From positions 124,001-188,000 of the forward strand of contig NZ_BCWU01000004.1 in assembly GCF_001592365.1 (NCBI RefSeq): 64,000 nt of DNA, written 5' to 3'. The position numbers were made by a program, and so were the translations under genes. Below the pieces are notes generated by a model that saw only the letters and a program-made list of their open reading frames with translations, was not told where the DNA came from and did not search any database. The DNA comes from Gordonia hydrophobica NBRC 16057 (GTDB lineage Bacteria > Actinomycetota > Actinomycetes > Mycobacteriales > Mycobacteriaceae). Shown piece by piece: positions 33,689 through 42,323 of this stretch. Every line of letters starts with the position of its first letter. The first letter of the stretch is position 1.

Positions 33689-34297
33689 ATGAGCACGCGC
33701 GTTTCAGGGCTGGAGTACGACCTCGGCGCGTCGAAGGCGGCAGCACGAATCCGCGCTGCGGCGTCCGAGATCTTCGCGGCCAAGGGGTACGGATCCACGA
33801 CGACGCGAGAGATCGCCGCCAGCCTCGACCTGAGCCCCGGGGCGGTGTACCCGCACTACAAGACCAAGGAGTCCCTGCTCTTCGCGATCTCCATCGAAGG
33901 CCACCGCACGCTGCTCGATCACATCACCCGGGTACGGGACGCCCACTCCGGTCCGACGGACCGACTCCGCGCCACGACCGCCGCGTTCGTCGCCTGGCAC
34001 GCCGAGCACCGTGCGATCGCCGGGGTGATCCAGCACGAGCTGCGGTCGCTGAGCCCCGAGCACTACGACCTCGTCGCCGACGTCCGGCGCGCCACCACGA
34101 AGGTCTTCGACGACATCCTGAGCGCGGGCATCGTCGCCGGGGAGTTCCAGGTGGCTGACCCGTCGATCGTGACCCTCGCCCTCACCTCGCTCGGCATCGA
34201 CGTCAGCCGCTGGTTCCCCACCCGAGCGCATCAGGACGCCGACGACCTCGCACGCAGGTACGCGGAGATCGTCGTGCAACTGGCCGGCGTGGGCTGA
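33689..34297 (+). CDS. TetR-family regulator of the adjacent beta-oxidation genes
   Basis: 202 aa. N-terminal HTH: AAARIRAAASEIFAAKGYGSTTTREIAASLDLSPGAVYPHYKTKESLLFAIS, followed by a helical ligand-binding domain of the TetR_C type seen in KstR2/FadR-like regulators. Predicted to repress the thiolase and acyl-CoA dehydrogenase genes and itself, releasing on an acyl-CoA ligand; ligand unknown. ATG 33689 was chosen; the upstream frame to 33593 overlaps the operators and is not coding. Confidence 0.88.
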   Translation: MSTRVSGLEYDLGASKAAARIRAAASEIFAAKGYGSTTTREIAASLDLSPGAVYPHYKTKESLLFAISIEGHRTLLDHITRVRDAHSGPTDRLRATTAAFVAWHAEHRAIAGVIQHELRSLSPEHYDLVADVRRATTKVFDDILSAGIVAGEFQVADPSIVTLALTSLGIDVSRWFPTRAHQDADDLARRYAEIVVQLAGVG

Positions 34298-34306
34298 CGC
34301 CGACCC

Positions 34307-35410
34307 TCACCCCATGAGCACGGCGAATCCCGGCTTGATCACGTCGTCGATCAGTCGGAGTCGTTCCGGGAACGGGATGAACGCGGACTTCATCGCGTTG
34401 ACGGTGAAGCGTTCGAAATCGGCCCAGCCGTACCCGAACTGCTGGTGCAGCACGGTGAATTCCCGACTCATCGTGGTGTTGCTCATCAGCCGGTTGTCGG
34501 TGTTGACGGTGACGCGGAAGCGAAGCTTGGCGAGAATGTTGAACGGATGGTCGGCCAACGACGCGACCGCCCCCGTCTGGACGTTGCTGCTGGGACACAG
34601 CTCCAACGGAATCCGCTTGTCGCGCACGTAGTTCGCGATCTCACCGAGCTCGGCGCCGGGGAACGACGCGTCGGCGGGCGTGGCACCCGGCGGCAGCTCG
34701 ATGTCGTCGATGACCCGAACGCCGTGGCCGAGGCGGTCGGTGCCGCAGAAGGCCACGGCCTCGTGGATCGACGGCAGCCCGAACGCCTCGCCTGCGTGAA
34801 TGGTGAAGTGCGCGCACTGCCCGCGCATGTACTCGAACGCGTCCAAGTGCCTGCTGGGCGGATTCCCCGCCTCCGCACCCGCGATGTCGAACCCGACGAC
34901 GCCGCGATCCCGGAAGGCGACCGCCAGTTCGGCGATCTCCCGCGAGCGCGCCGCGTGGCGCATGGCCGTCACCAGGCACCGGACGACGATGGGGCGGCCC
35001 TGCTCGCGCGCCTGCGCCTCACCGGCGGCGAAGCCGCGCAGCACGGACTCGACGACCGCCTCCAGCGTCAGCCCCTTCTCGAGATGGAGCTCGGGCGCAA
35101 AGCGGACCTCCGCGTAGACGACGCCGTCGTTCGAGAGATCCTCGACGCACTCGCGCGCCACGCGTTCCAGCGCCGCCTCGGTCTGCATCACCGCGACGGT
35201 GTGCGCGAACGTCTCCAGGTAGGTCTCCAGGGAACCGCTGTCGGCCGCGGTCGCGAACCACTGTGCGAGGTCGTCGGCCGTCTCGGCGGGCAGCCGGTCG
35301 TAACCGGTCTCGCGAGCCAGGTCGAGGACCGTCGCCGGTCGCAGTCCACCGTCGAGGTGGTCGTGGAGGAGGACCTTCGGCGCCAGTCGGCACTGCTCGA
35401 TGCTGATCAT
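34307..35410 (-). CDS. add: Adenosine deaminase
   Basis: 367 aa. Metal and substrate motifs: [30 protein letters not shown] (catalytic Glu), [22 protein letters not shown] and [18 protein letters not shown]. Hydrolyses adenosine to inosine, feeding punA in this same region. The start ATG 35410 gives the family N-terminus ([18 protein letters not shown]); no strong Shine-Dalgarno is visible. Confidence 0.95.
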   Translation of the reverse strand: MISIEQCRLAPKVLLHDHLDGGLRPATVLDLARETGYDRLPAETADDLAQWFATAADSGSLETYLETFAHTVAVMQTEAALERVARECVEDLSNDGVVYAEVRFAPELHLEKGLTLEAVVESVLRGFAAGEAQAREQGRPIVVRCLVTAMRHAARSREIAELAVAFRDRGVVGFDIAGAEAGNPPSRHLDAFEYMRGQCAHFTIHAGEAFGLPSIHEAVAFCGTDRLGHGVRVIDDIELPPGATPADASFPGAELGEIANYVRDKRIPLELCPSSNVQTGAVASLADHPFNILAKLRFRVTVNTDNRLMSNTTMSREFTVLHQQFGYGWADFERFTVNAMKSAFIPFPERLRLIDDVIKPGFAVLMG

Positions 35411-35529
35411 GCCCCGAAGGTAACGCGGCGTCGGGCCCCGCGCTGAACGACGACTCGCACATCCACTGTTTCCATCGTGCTCACGGCGACGTCGTCGGCC
35501 GGACATCCAGCCGCCCTACCGTCCGCGAC

Positions 35530-36546
35530 ATGACGAATCGACTCTCCCGCCTGCTGCTGTCCGTCACCGCCGGCGCCGTCGCGATCGGCGCCGTCGTCAC
35601 CGGAGGTGTGACGGCACCGGCCCAGGCCGCGCCGACCGCGGACAAGGCCGCCATCGACCTGCAGTCCCATCGCGGCGGCCGCGGGGAGCACACCGAGGAG
35701 TCGCTGTACGGCTTCGCGAAGTCCATCGAACTGGGCGTCACGACGCTCGAACTGGATGTGGTCCTGACGCGTGACGGTGTGCCGCTGGTGTGGCACGACC
35801 CGGAGATCATGCCCGAGAAGTGCCGCGACACGGTGCCCGCGTCGCTCGGCGACCGGCAGTTCCCGTACGTCGGCAAGGACGTCCACGACCTCACCTACCG
35901 GCAGATCCAGACCCTCGTGTGCGACCTTCCGCTCAAGGACTACCCCGCCGCCACGCCGGTGCTCGGTAACCGCATCGCGACGCTCCCCCAACTGTTCGGA
36001 CTCGCCGCCCAGTATCGCGGCAACCGGGTTCGCTTCAACATCGAGACCAAGATCGAAGCCGAGAAGCGCTCACGCAGCGCGACGCCGCAACAGTTCGTCG
36101 ACACGATTCTGCGGGAGGTCCGACGCGCGGGTCTGCAGAAGCGGGTCGAGATCCAGAGCTTCGACTGGCGGAGTCTACCCCTGGTCCGAGCCAAGGCCCC
36201 GAGCATTCCGCTGGTCGCACTGTACGACGAGACCACCTGGACCCCGTCGTCGCGGTGGCTCGGCCCGGTCACGTACCAGCAGTTCGGCGGCGACGTGGTC
36301 GCGGCCGCCGCGCACGCGGGCTTCGACATCCTCTCGCCCGCGTTCGCATTGTCCGACGCGTCGCTGGTGTCCCGAGCCCATTCCGCAGGCCTGCGCGTGG
36401 TGCCGTGGACGGTGAATGAGAAGGCCGACATGCGCGCTCAGCTTCGGGCGGGCGTCGACGGCATCATCACCGACTACCCGACGCGGCTGCGCGAGGTCCT
36501 CGCAGCCGACGGCCGTCCCCTGCCGAAGGCCTACCGTCGCAAGTAA
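35530..36546 (+). CDS. Secreted glycerophosphodiester phosphodiesterase
   Basis: 338 aa. A Sec signal peptide (residues 1-33, cleavage after AQA) precedes a GDPD domain: SHRGGRGEHTEESLYGFAKSI (first catalytic His), ELDVVLTRDGVPLVWHD (metal Glu/Asp and second His), NIETKI, and C-terminal VVPWTVNEKADMRAQLRAGVDGIITDYPTRL. It should release glycerol 3-phosphate from glycerophosphodiesters outside the membrane, which the glpD/glpK pathway could use. ATG 35530. Confidence 0.93.
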   Translation: MTNRLSRLLLSVTAGAVAIGAVVTGGVTAPAQAAPTADKAAIDLQSHRGGRGEHTEESLYGFAKSIELGVTTLELDVVLTRDGVPLVWHDPEIMPEKCRDTVPASLGDRQFPYVGKDVHDLTYRQIQTLVCDLPLKDYPAATPVLGNRIATLPQLFGLAAQYRGNRVRFNIETKIEAEKRSRSATPQQFVDTILREVRRAGLQKRVEIQSFDWRSLPLVRAKAPSIPLVALYDETTWTPSSRWLGPVTYQQFGGDVVAAAAHAGFDILSPAFALSDASLVSRAHSAGLRVVPWTVNEKADMRAQLRAGVDGIITDYPTRLREVLAADGRPLPKAYRRK

Positions 36547-36584
36547 AGCGCGCGGTCGTGCCGGTGGTGCGGCATGATACTCAC

Positions 36585-37742
36585 ATGACCGATTCAGATG
36601 ACTGGCGTTCGCGCCCGCCCTCAGACGGCCCGCAACCCGGCGACGGCACCCCACCGTCGTCCGGAGGCCCTTACCCCGGCGGCGATCCCAACTACGGCCA
36701 GACTCCCCAGTACGGGTCGAACCCCCAGTACGGCCAGGCACCGCAATACGGGTCGAATCCCCAGTACGGTGCACCCCAGTACGGAACACCCCAGTACGGG
36801 GCGCCCCAGCAGCAGCCTGGAACTCCCCAGTCCGGTGAGACCCCGAACTATGGCGAGACCCCGCAGTACGGTGCGCCGCAGTACGGTGCACCCCAGTACG
36901 GTGCGCCCCAACCCCAATACGGAACTCCCCAGTACGGGGCGGGCGCGGCCTACGGATCAACGCCGCCTCCCGGCGGTTTCGGCGCCCCGGGCTCCGCGCC
37001 GATGACCGTTCTGCCGAAGCCCCCCTCACTCGGCGACGGCTTCCAGTGGGCGTGGAACCGCTACACCAAGAACGTCGGCCCCATCATCGGTGCGGCCGCG
37101 GTCTGGGGCGTCATCCTCGTCGTTCTCACGCTGGTGCTCAGCTTCATCGTCGGCGCGCTGATCTTCGCCATCGCCGGCGTCGACAGGGGGCTCTCCGGCT
37201 CGATCACCGTCGGCGCCAGCGTCGCGGTGAGCGCCGTGATGACGATCTTCCTGGTCGTGGCCGGAGCGGTCGCCATGTCGTGCTGGTTGAACGGCATCAT
37301 CACGATCGCCGACGGTCGCCCGGTCGAGTTCAGCGACTTCTTCCGGCCGCGCGCGCTCGGCACGATCCTCGTGATCAGCATCATCCTGGGCCTCATCTCG
37401 GCGCTCGCCGAGGTCGCGTTCGGTTACGGACTCGGGTTGTCGTGGATCTCCTCGCTGGTGTCCATCGCGATCGGCCTGCTGACGATGTGGATGGTCTACA
37501 TCGCCGCCGACCAGCTGACCGACGTCAGTACCGCGATGTCGGGCGGTCTCGCACTGAGCACGGAGAACTTCGGGCCGACCATCGTCGTTTACCTGATCTC
37601 GGTGGTGCTCGCGATCGTGGGAATGCTCCTGCTCGTGGTCGGGCTGCTCCTCACCCTCCCGATATCGAGTCTGCTCATGGTCTATTACCTGCGGTCCCTG
37701 ACGCAGCGGCCGATCGTGGCGGAGGCCGCACCCGCGTACTGA
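36585..37742 (+). CDS. Integral membrane protein with PQYG-repeat cytoplasmic N-terminus
   Basis: 385 aa. Residues ~35-125 are a low-complexity array of about 14 PQYG-type units (PQYGSN, PQYGAP, PQYGTP), then a ~220-residue membrane domain with six or so hydrophobic helices from about residue 165. The membrane part (VGPIIGAAAVWGVILVVLTLVLS...) resembles DUF975-like or glycerophosphoryl-diester-type membrane domains. Tyr/Gln/Pro-rich tails in actinobacteria can act as assembly or interaction regions; function here unknown. ATG 36585 follows a GATACT -10-like element, so leaderless is likely. Confidence 0.8.
   Translation: MTDSDDWRSRPPSDGPQPGDGTPPSSGGPYPGGDPNYGQTPQYGSNPQYGQAPQYGSNPQYGAPQYGTPQYGAPQQQPGTPQSGETPNYGETPQYGAPQYGAPQYGAPQPQYGTPQYGAGAAYGSTPPPGGFGAPGSAPMTVLPKPPSLGDGFQWAWNRYTKNVGPIIGAAAVWGVILVVLTLVLSFIVGALIFAIAGVDRGLSGSITVGASVAVSAVMTIFLVVAGAVAMSCWLNGIITIADGRPVEFSDFFRPRALGTILVISIILGLISALAEVAFGYGLGLSWISSLVSIAIGLLTMWMVYIAADQLTDVSTAMSGGLALSTENFGPTIVVYLISVVLAIVGMLLLVVGLLLTLPISSLLMVYYLRSLTQRPIVAEAAPAY
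36700..36950 (+). repeat. Tandem CCCCAGTACGG-type codon repeat
   Basis: The PQYG segment is built from near-identical 18- to 24-base units around CCCCAGTACGG, imperfectly spaced. High similarity at nucleotide level suggests recent expansion or contraction by slippage or recombination. Confidence 0.8.
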
Positions 37743-37751
37743 CCTGTTCGC

Positions 37752-39059
37752 CTACCGGCCGTCCACCCGACCGAGCACCCGCGACGACGCCGTCGCGGGT
37801 GCTCTGCCGTTGATGCCCACCGCACTCTCAAGGGCGGCGAGCGCCGTCGCGATCCGCGCTTCGTCGTCGGTGTGCAGGGTCAACAACGGCCGACCGCGCA
37901 CCACCGGATCGCCGACCGACGCGTGCCATTCCACTCCTGCGGTGGCCGACACCGCCTCACCCGGCCGCGTGCGTCCCGCACCCAGCAGCCAGGCGGCTTG
38001 GCCGACCGCCAACGCGTCGAGCGAGGTCAGGACCCCGTCCGCGTCGGCTACCACGTCGTGCGTGTGCTTCGGCGACGGCAGCGCGGCGTCCACGTCGCCG
38101 CCCTGCGCGGCGATCATTGCGCGCCACGAATCCATGGCCAGCCCGTTGCTCAGATGCTCGGCCGGATCCGCATCCGGCCGACCTGCGGCGTCGAGCATCT
38201 CGCGGGCCAACGCCAGCGTCAGTTCGACCACATCGCGCGGGCCGCCGCCTGCGAGCACCTCGAGCGACTCCGCGACCTCGATCGCGTTGCCTGCGGTCCG
38301 TCCGAGCGGGGTCGACATGTCGGTGAGCAGTGCCGTGGTCCGCACGCCGGCATCGGTGCCGAGCGCGACCATGGTCTCGGCGAGATCGCGCGCATCGTCG
38401 ACGGTCTTCATGAAGGCGCCGGAGCCCGCCTTGACATCGAGAACCAACGACTCCGTGCCCTCGGCGATCTTCTTGCTCATGATGCTGGAGGCGATCAAGG
38501 GCACCGACGCCACGGTGCCGGTCACGTCGCGGAGCGCGTACAGCTTCCGGTCGGCCGGCGCGAGGTCGGCGGTCGCCGCGCAGATCACGGCGCCGACCTG
38601 TGCCAGTTGTCGGTGCATTTGTGCGCCCGACAGATCGGCCCGCCATCCTGGAATCGATTCGAGTTTGTCGAGTGTGCCTCCGGTATGACCGAGCCCGCGG
38701 CCGGACAGTTGCGGAACGGCGACGCCGAACGACGCGACCAGCGGCGTGAGCGGCAGGGTGATCTTGTCGCCGACGCCCCCGGTCGAGTGTTTGTCCGCGG
38801 TCCGGAGTCTGCGCCCGTGGCGGGTGAGATCGGCGAAGTCCATGCGGATTCCGGAGTCGATCATCGCCGCCGTCCACGTCGCGACCTCCCGACGCGTCAT
38901 CCCGCGCACCACGATGGCCATCAGCAACGACGACATCTGTTCCGGCGCAACCTCGCCCGCGGTGAACCCGGCCACCATGCCCCGGATCTGCTCGTCCGAC
39001 AGCTCGCCGCCGTCCTTCTTCACCAGAATCGGGGCGACCGGATCAAGGAAGTCGGTCAT
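37752..39059 (-). CDS. deoA: Thymidine phosphorylase
   Basis: 435 aa. Family motifs: KKDGGELSDEQI, TADKHSTGGVGDKITLPLTPLVASFGVAVPQLSGRGLGHTGGTLDKLESIPG, LVLDVKAGSGAFMKT and the C-terminal barrel-sandwich domain with HASVGDPVVRGRPLLTLHTDDEARI. Splits thymidine to thymine and deoxyribose-1-phosphate. ATG 39059 overlaps the cdd stop (ATGA), so cdd and deoA are translationally coupled. Its 3' end carries a 14-bp hairpin that may serve the convergent gene. Confidence 0.94.
   Translation of the reverse strand: MTDFLDPVAPILVKKDGGELSDEQIRGMVAGFTAGEVAPEQMSSLLMAIVVRGMTRREVATWTAAMIDSGIRMDFADLTRHGRRLRTADKHSTGGVGDKITLPLTPLVASFGVAVPQLSGRGLGHTGGTLDKLESIPGWRADLSGAQMHRQLAQVGAVICAATADLAPADRKLYALRDVTGTVASVPLIASSIMSKKIAEGTESLVLDVKAGSGAFMKTVDDARDLAETMVALGTDAGVRTTALLTDMSTPLGRTAGNAIEVAESLEVLAGGGPRDVVELTLALAREMLDAAGRPDADPAEHLSNGLAMDSWRAMIAAQGGDVDAALPSPKHTHDVVADADGVLTSLDALAVGQAAWLLGAGRTRPGEAVSATAGVEWHASVGDPVVRGRPLLTLHTDDEARIATALAALESAVGINGRAPATASSRVLGRVDGR
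37773..37804 (+). terminator. Hairpin terminator for the PQYG gene, inside the deoA 3' end
   Basis: GAGCACCCGCGACG (37773-37786), loop ACGC, CGTCGCGGGTGCTC (37791-37804): a perfect 14-bp stem 31 bp after the stop at 37742. It lies wholly in the deoA coding end, so the same bases encode residues of DeoA and fold in the opposing transcript. No U-tract. Confidence 0.65.
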
Positions 39060-39499
39060 CGCGCGTCCTCCGTGCGGACGGCGGCGAGATGATCGGGGCC
39101 GAAGGCGTCGGGCAGCAGAGCGCCGAGAGTGCGCGGTCCCTGCGCGGAGTCGACCAGGAGGCCGTCGCCGCCGAACTCGCGGAGCACTTGGCGGCATCGG
39201 CCGCACGGTGTCAAGACCGCCCCGTCCGCGTCGCACACGCTGACCGCGATGATCGCGGGCTCACCCGCCGCGACGGCGGCGCTCAGAAGTCCTTGGGAAA
39301 AGCCCGAACAGACCATCGAGACCTCGGCACAAACACCCAACCCATATGAGACGTTCTCCACATTGCCTCCGGTGATCACGTCGCCATTGGATGTGACGGC
39401 GGCCGCACCGACCGCAAAGGCGGAATACGGTGCATACGACCTGGTCATAGCACTTCTGGCCGCGATTCGTAAGGAATCGAAGTCGATTGCATCACTCAT
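39056..39499 (-). CDS. cdd: Cytidine deaminase
   Basis: 147 aa, homotetrameric-type length. Zinc and catalytic motifs: GGNVENVSYGLGVCAEVSM (Cys and catalytic Glu) and TPCGRCRQVLREFGG. Deaminates cytidine and deoxycytidine. Start ATG 39499 follows GGAG; the stop overlaps the deoA start. A DtxR-like box lies in the divergent region upstream. Confidence 0.94.
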   Translation of the reverse strand: MSDAIDFDSLRIAARSAMTRSYAPYSAFAVGAAAVTSNGDVITGGNVENVSYGLGVCAEVSMVCSGFSQGLLSAAVAAGEPAIIAVSVCDADGAVLTPCGRCRQVLREFGGDGLLVDSAQGPRTLGALLPDAFGPDHLAAVRTEDAR

Positions 39500-39524
39500 A
39501 TGATCTCCATTCTCCAGCAAAGCC

Positions 39525-39543
39525 AAAGGTAAGGCACACCTAA
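39525..39543. promoter_or_regulatory. IdeR/DtxR-like iron box between cdd and sdhC
   Basis: The 19-mer AAAGGTAAGGCACACCTAA agrees with the iron-regulator consensus TTAGGTTAGGCTAACCTAA at 14 of 19 positions, including both GG/CC cores. It lies 26 bp upstream of the cdd start and about 150 bp upstream of sdhC. A second partial site beginning TTAGGTT occurs at 39598-39604. Confidence 0.5.
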
Positions 39544-39694
39544 TTAAATAGATGGAGCTTGGTCACATTGTTCGGGCAGATTACGACAGGACTCAGCTTA
39601 GGTTTAAAGTCAGGTGCATCAGGTCTTGCAGCGACCTTCGCGTTCGCCTGCGAGCCGATCCCCAAGTCGACGACAACGGAGGCGTAGTTTCGCG

Positions 39695-40102
39695 ATGAGC
39701 ACCCCCACTGAGGTTGCACCGGCACCGGTGCGCAAGCGGTCTCTTTACAGAGGTGACCCCGGCATGTGGTCGTGGGTGTTGCACCGCATCACCGGCGTCG
39801 CCATTTTCTTCTTCCTGTTCGTGCACGTGCTCGACACCGCGGTCATCCGCGTCAATCCCGACACGTACACCGAAATCATCGAGACGTACAAGACCCCGCT
39901 GATCGGCCTGATGGAGATCGGTCTCGTCTTCTGCGTTCTGTACCACGCCCTCAACGGTGTCCGAATCATCCTGGTCGACTTCTGGGGCAAGGGCCCCAAG
40001 TACCAGCGCCAGATGCTGTGGGCAATCCTCACCATCTTCGCCATCGTGTTCATCGCAGCTGCCGTTCGCATGCTGCAGATCCTGATCACGCACGCGTTCT
40101 AA
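39695..40102 (+). CDS. sdhC: Succinate dehydrogenase cytochrome b subunit
   Basis: 135 aa, first gene of the sdhCDAB operon. After a polar N-terminus comes SLYRGDPGMWSWVLHRITG, the SdhC signature, then three membrane helices (about 25-45, 68-88, 108-130). His residues in FVHVLD and CVLYHALNG are heme/quinone-site candidates. ATG 39695; the longer frame from 39614 covers the promoter. Confidence 0.94.
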   Translation: MSTPTEVAPAPVRKRSLYRGDPGMWSWVLHRITGVAIFFFLFVHVLDTAVIRVNPDTYTEIIETYKTPLIGLMEIGLVFCVLYHALNGVRIILVDFWGKGPKYQRQMLWAILTIFAIVFIAAAVRMLQILITHAF

Positions 40103-40117
40103 GGGAGCTGAGAAGAA

Positions 40118-40552
40118 ATGACTGAACAGGTAAAAACCCTCGGCACCGAGTACGACCGTCCCGCCAGCCTGGACGCACCCAACGCGCCGCGCCCCCGCAA
40201 CCGCGGAAACTTCGAGAAGAACGCGTGGCTGTTCATGCGCTTCTCGGGTCTGGCGCTCATCGTCCTGACCTTCGGCCACATGTTCATCATGCTCATGTGG
40301 GACAGCGGCGTTCACCGCATCGACGCCTCCTTCGTCGCCGATCGCTGGAAGTCGCCGTTCTGGCAGGTCTGGGACCTCACCATGCTCTGGCTCGCGCAGC
40401 TGCACGGCGGTAACGGCGTCCGCACGGTCATCGCCGACTACTCGCGCAAGGACTCCACCCGCTTCTGGCTGAACACCTTGCTCGCCCTGTCGATGATCCT
40501 CATCCTCGTGCTGGGCACCTACGCGATCCTCACCTTCGGCAGCGCCAGCTAA
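40118..40552 (+). CDS. sdhD: Succinate dehydrogenase membrane anchor subunit
   Basis: 144 aa, 15 bp after sdhC. Three hydrophobic helices (about 37-60, 85-97, 118-138), with FMRFSGLALIVLTFGHMFIML (His in TM1) and QLHGGNGVRTVIADY, where the membrane subunits contact quinone. Together with SdhC it forms the membrane anchor. Confidence 0.93.
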   Translation: MTEQVKTLGTEYDRPASLDAPNAPRPRNRGNFEKNAWLFMRFSGLALIVLTFGHMFIMLMWDSGVHRIDASFVADRWKSPFWQVWDLTMLWLAQLHGGNGVRTVIADYSRKDSTRFWLNTLLALSMILILVLGTYAILTFGSAS

Positions 40553-40568
40553 GGAGAATTAGAAACCA

Positions 40569-42323
40569 ATGCAGGAACACCGCTATGACGTGGTCATCGT
40601 CGGCGCCGGCGGCGCCGGGATGCGCGCTGCCATCGAAGCCGCGCCGCGGGCCCGTACCGCAGTCCTGACCAAGCTGTACCCGACGCGCTCCCACACCGGT
40701 GCGGCGCAGGGCGGCATGTGCGCCGCGCTCGCCAACGTCGAAGAGGACAACTGGGAGTGGCACACCTACGACACCGTCAAGGGTGGTGACTACATCGTCG
40801 ACCAGGACGCTGCCGAGCTGATGGCCAAGGAGGCCATCGACGCGGTGTTGGACCTGGAGAAGATGGGTCTCCCGTTCAACCGCACGCCTGAAGGTCGTAT
40901 CGACCAGCGTCGTTTCGGTGGCCACACCCGCGACCACGGCAAGGCGCCGGTCCGCCGTGCGTGCTACGCCGCCGACCGCACCGGCCACATGATCCTCCAG
41001 ACGCTGTACCAGAACTGCGTCAAGCACAACGTCGAGTTCTACAACGAGTTCTACGCGCTCGACATCAATATGACGACCGACGAGAACGGCGAGCCCGTCG
41101 CCAACGGCGTCGTCGCGTACGAGCTGGCCACCGGCGAGATCCACGTCTTCCACGCGAAGTCGATCATCTTCGCCACCGGCGGCAGCGGTCGCATGTACAA
41201 GGTGACCTCGAACGCTCACACCCTGACCGGCGACGGCATGGGCATCATCTTCCGCAAGGGACTCCCCCTGGAAGACATGGAGTTCCACCAGTTCCACCCG
41301 ACCGGCCTCGCGGGCCTCGGCATCCTCATCACCGAGGGCGTCCGCGGTGAGGGCGGCATCCTCCGCAACGCCGACGGCGAACGCTTCATGGAGCGCTACG
41401 CCCCCACCATCAAGGACCTCGCGCCGCGTGACATCGTCGCCCGCTCCATGGTCCTCGAGGTGCTCGAAGGCCGCGGTGCAGGACCGAACAAGGACTACGT
41501 CCACCTCGACGTCCGGCACATCCCGGAAGAGACCCTGATGGCCAAGCTGCCGGACATCATGGAGTTCGCGCGCACCTACCTCGGTGTGGACCCGGTGAAG
41601 GAACTGGTTCCGGTCTACCCGACCTGTCACTACGTGATGGGCGGCATCCCGACCAACGTTCAGGGCCAGGTCCTCGCCAACAACGACCAGGTGGTCCACG
41701 GCCTGTTCGCCGCGGGCGAGTGCGCCTGCGTCTCGGTGCACGGCGCCAACCGACTCGGCACCAACTCGCTGCTCGACATCAACGTCTTCGGCCGTCGCGC
41801 GGGCATCGCCGCCGCCGAGTACGCGAATGCCAGCGAGTTCGTCGAGCTCGAAGAGAATCCCGACGAGATGGTGCAGGGCTGGGTCGCCCAGATGCTGAGC
41901 GATCACGGCCACGAGAACGTCATGGCCATCCGCACCGAGTTGCAGCAGACGATGAACGACAACGCTGCCGTGTTCCGCACCGAAGAGACGCTGAGCAAGG
42001 CGCTCGCCGACGTGCGCGCCCTCAAGGAGCGCTACGACCACGTCACGGTGACCGACAAGGGCAAGCGGTTCAACTCCGACCTGCTCGAGGCCATCGAACT
42101 GGGCTTCCTGCTGGAACTGGCCGAGGTCACCGTCGTCGGCGCCCTCAACCGCAAGGAGACCCGCGGCGGTCACGCACGCGAGGACTACCCGAAGCGCGAT
42201 GACGAGAACTTCCTCGTCCACACCATGGCGTACAAGAAGGGCAAGGGCCTGATCTCGGACATCGAGCTGGACTACAAGCCCGTCGTGCTGACTCGCTACG
42301 AGCCGAAGGAGCGTAAGTACTGA
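40569..42323 (+). CDS. sdhA: Succinate dehydrogenase flavoprotein subunit
   Basis: 584 aa. FAD-binding DVVIVGAGGAGMRAAIEA (7-24), covalent-FAD His in TRSHTGAAQGGM (His42), active-site segment HPTGLAGLGILITEGVRGEGG and HGANRLGTNSLLDINVFGRRAG. Oxidises succinate to fumarate in the citric acid cycle. ATG follows AAGGAG. Its stop overlaps the sdhB start (TGATG). Confidence 0.97.
   Translation: MQEHRYDVVIVGAGGAGMRAAIEAAPRARTAVLTKLYPTRSHTGAAQGGMCAALANVEEDNWEWHTYDTVKGGDYIVDQDAAELMAKEAIDAVLDLEKMGLPFNRTPEGRIDQRRFGGHTRDHGKAPVRRACYAADRTGHMILQTLYQNCVKHNVEFYNEFYALDINMTTDENGEPVANGVVAYELATGEIHVFHAKSIIFATGGSGRMYKVTSNAHTLTGDGMGIIFRKGLPLEDMEFHQFHPTGLAGLGILITEGVRGEGGILRNADGERFMERYAPTIKDLAPRDIVARSMVLEVLEGRGAGPNKDYVHLDVRHIPEETLMAKLPDIMEFARTYLGVDPVKELVPVYPTCHYVMGGIPTNVQGQVLANNDQVVHGLFAAGECACVSVHGANRLGTNSLLDINVFGRRAGIAAAEYANASEFVELEENPDEMVQGWVAQMLSDHGHENVMAIRTELQQTMNDNAAVFRTEETLSKALADVRALKERYDHVTVTDKGKRFNSDLLEAIELGFLLELAEVTVVGALNRKETRGGHAREDYPKRDDENFLVHTMAYKKGKGLISDIELDYKPVVLTRYEPKERKY

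Noticed and set aside
36700..36950. CRISPR-like array
   Set aside because: The periodic units are in frame and encode PQYG repeats; there are no unique spacers.
40530..42221. 563-codon open frame antisense to sdhA
   Set aside because: It mirrors sdhA codons, is full of Asp/His/Val/Gly typical of shadow frames in high-GC DNA, and shows no domain.
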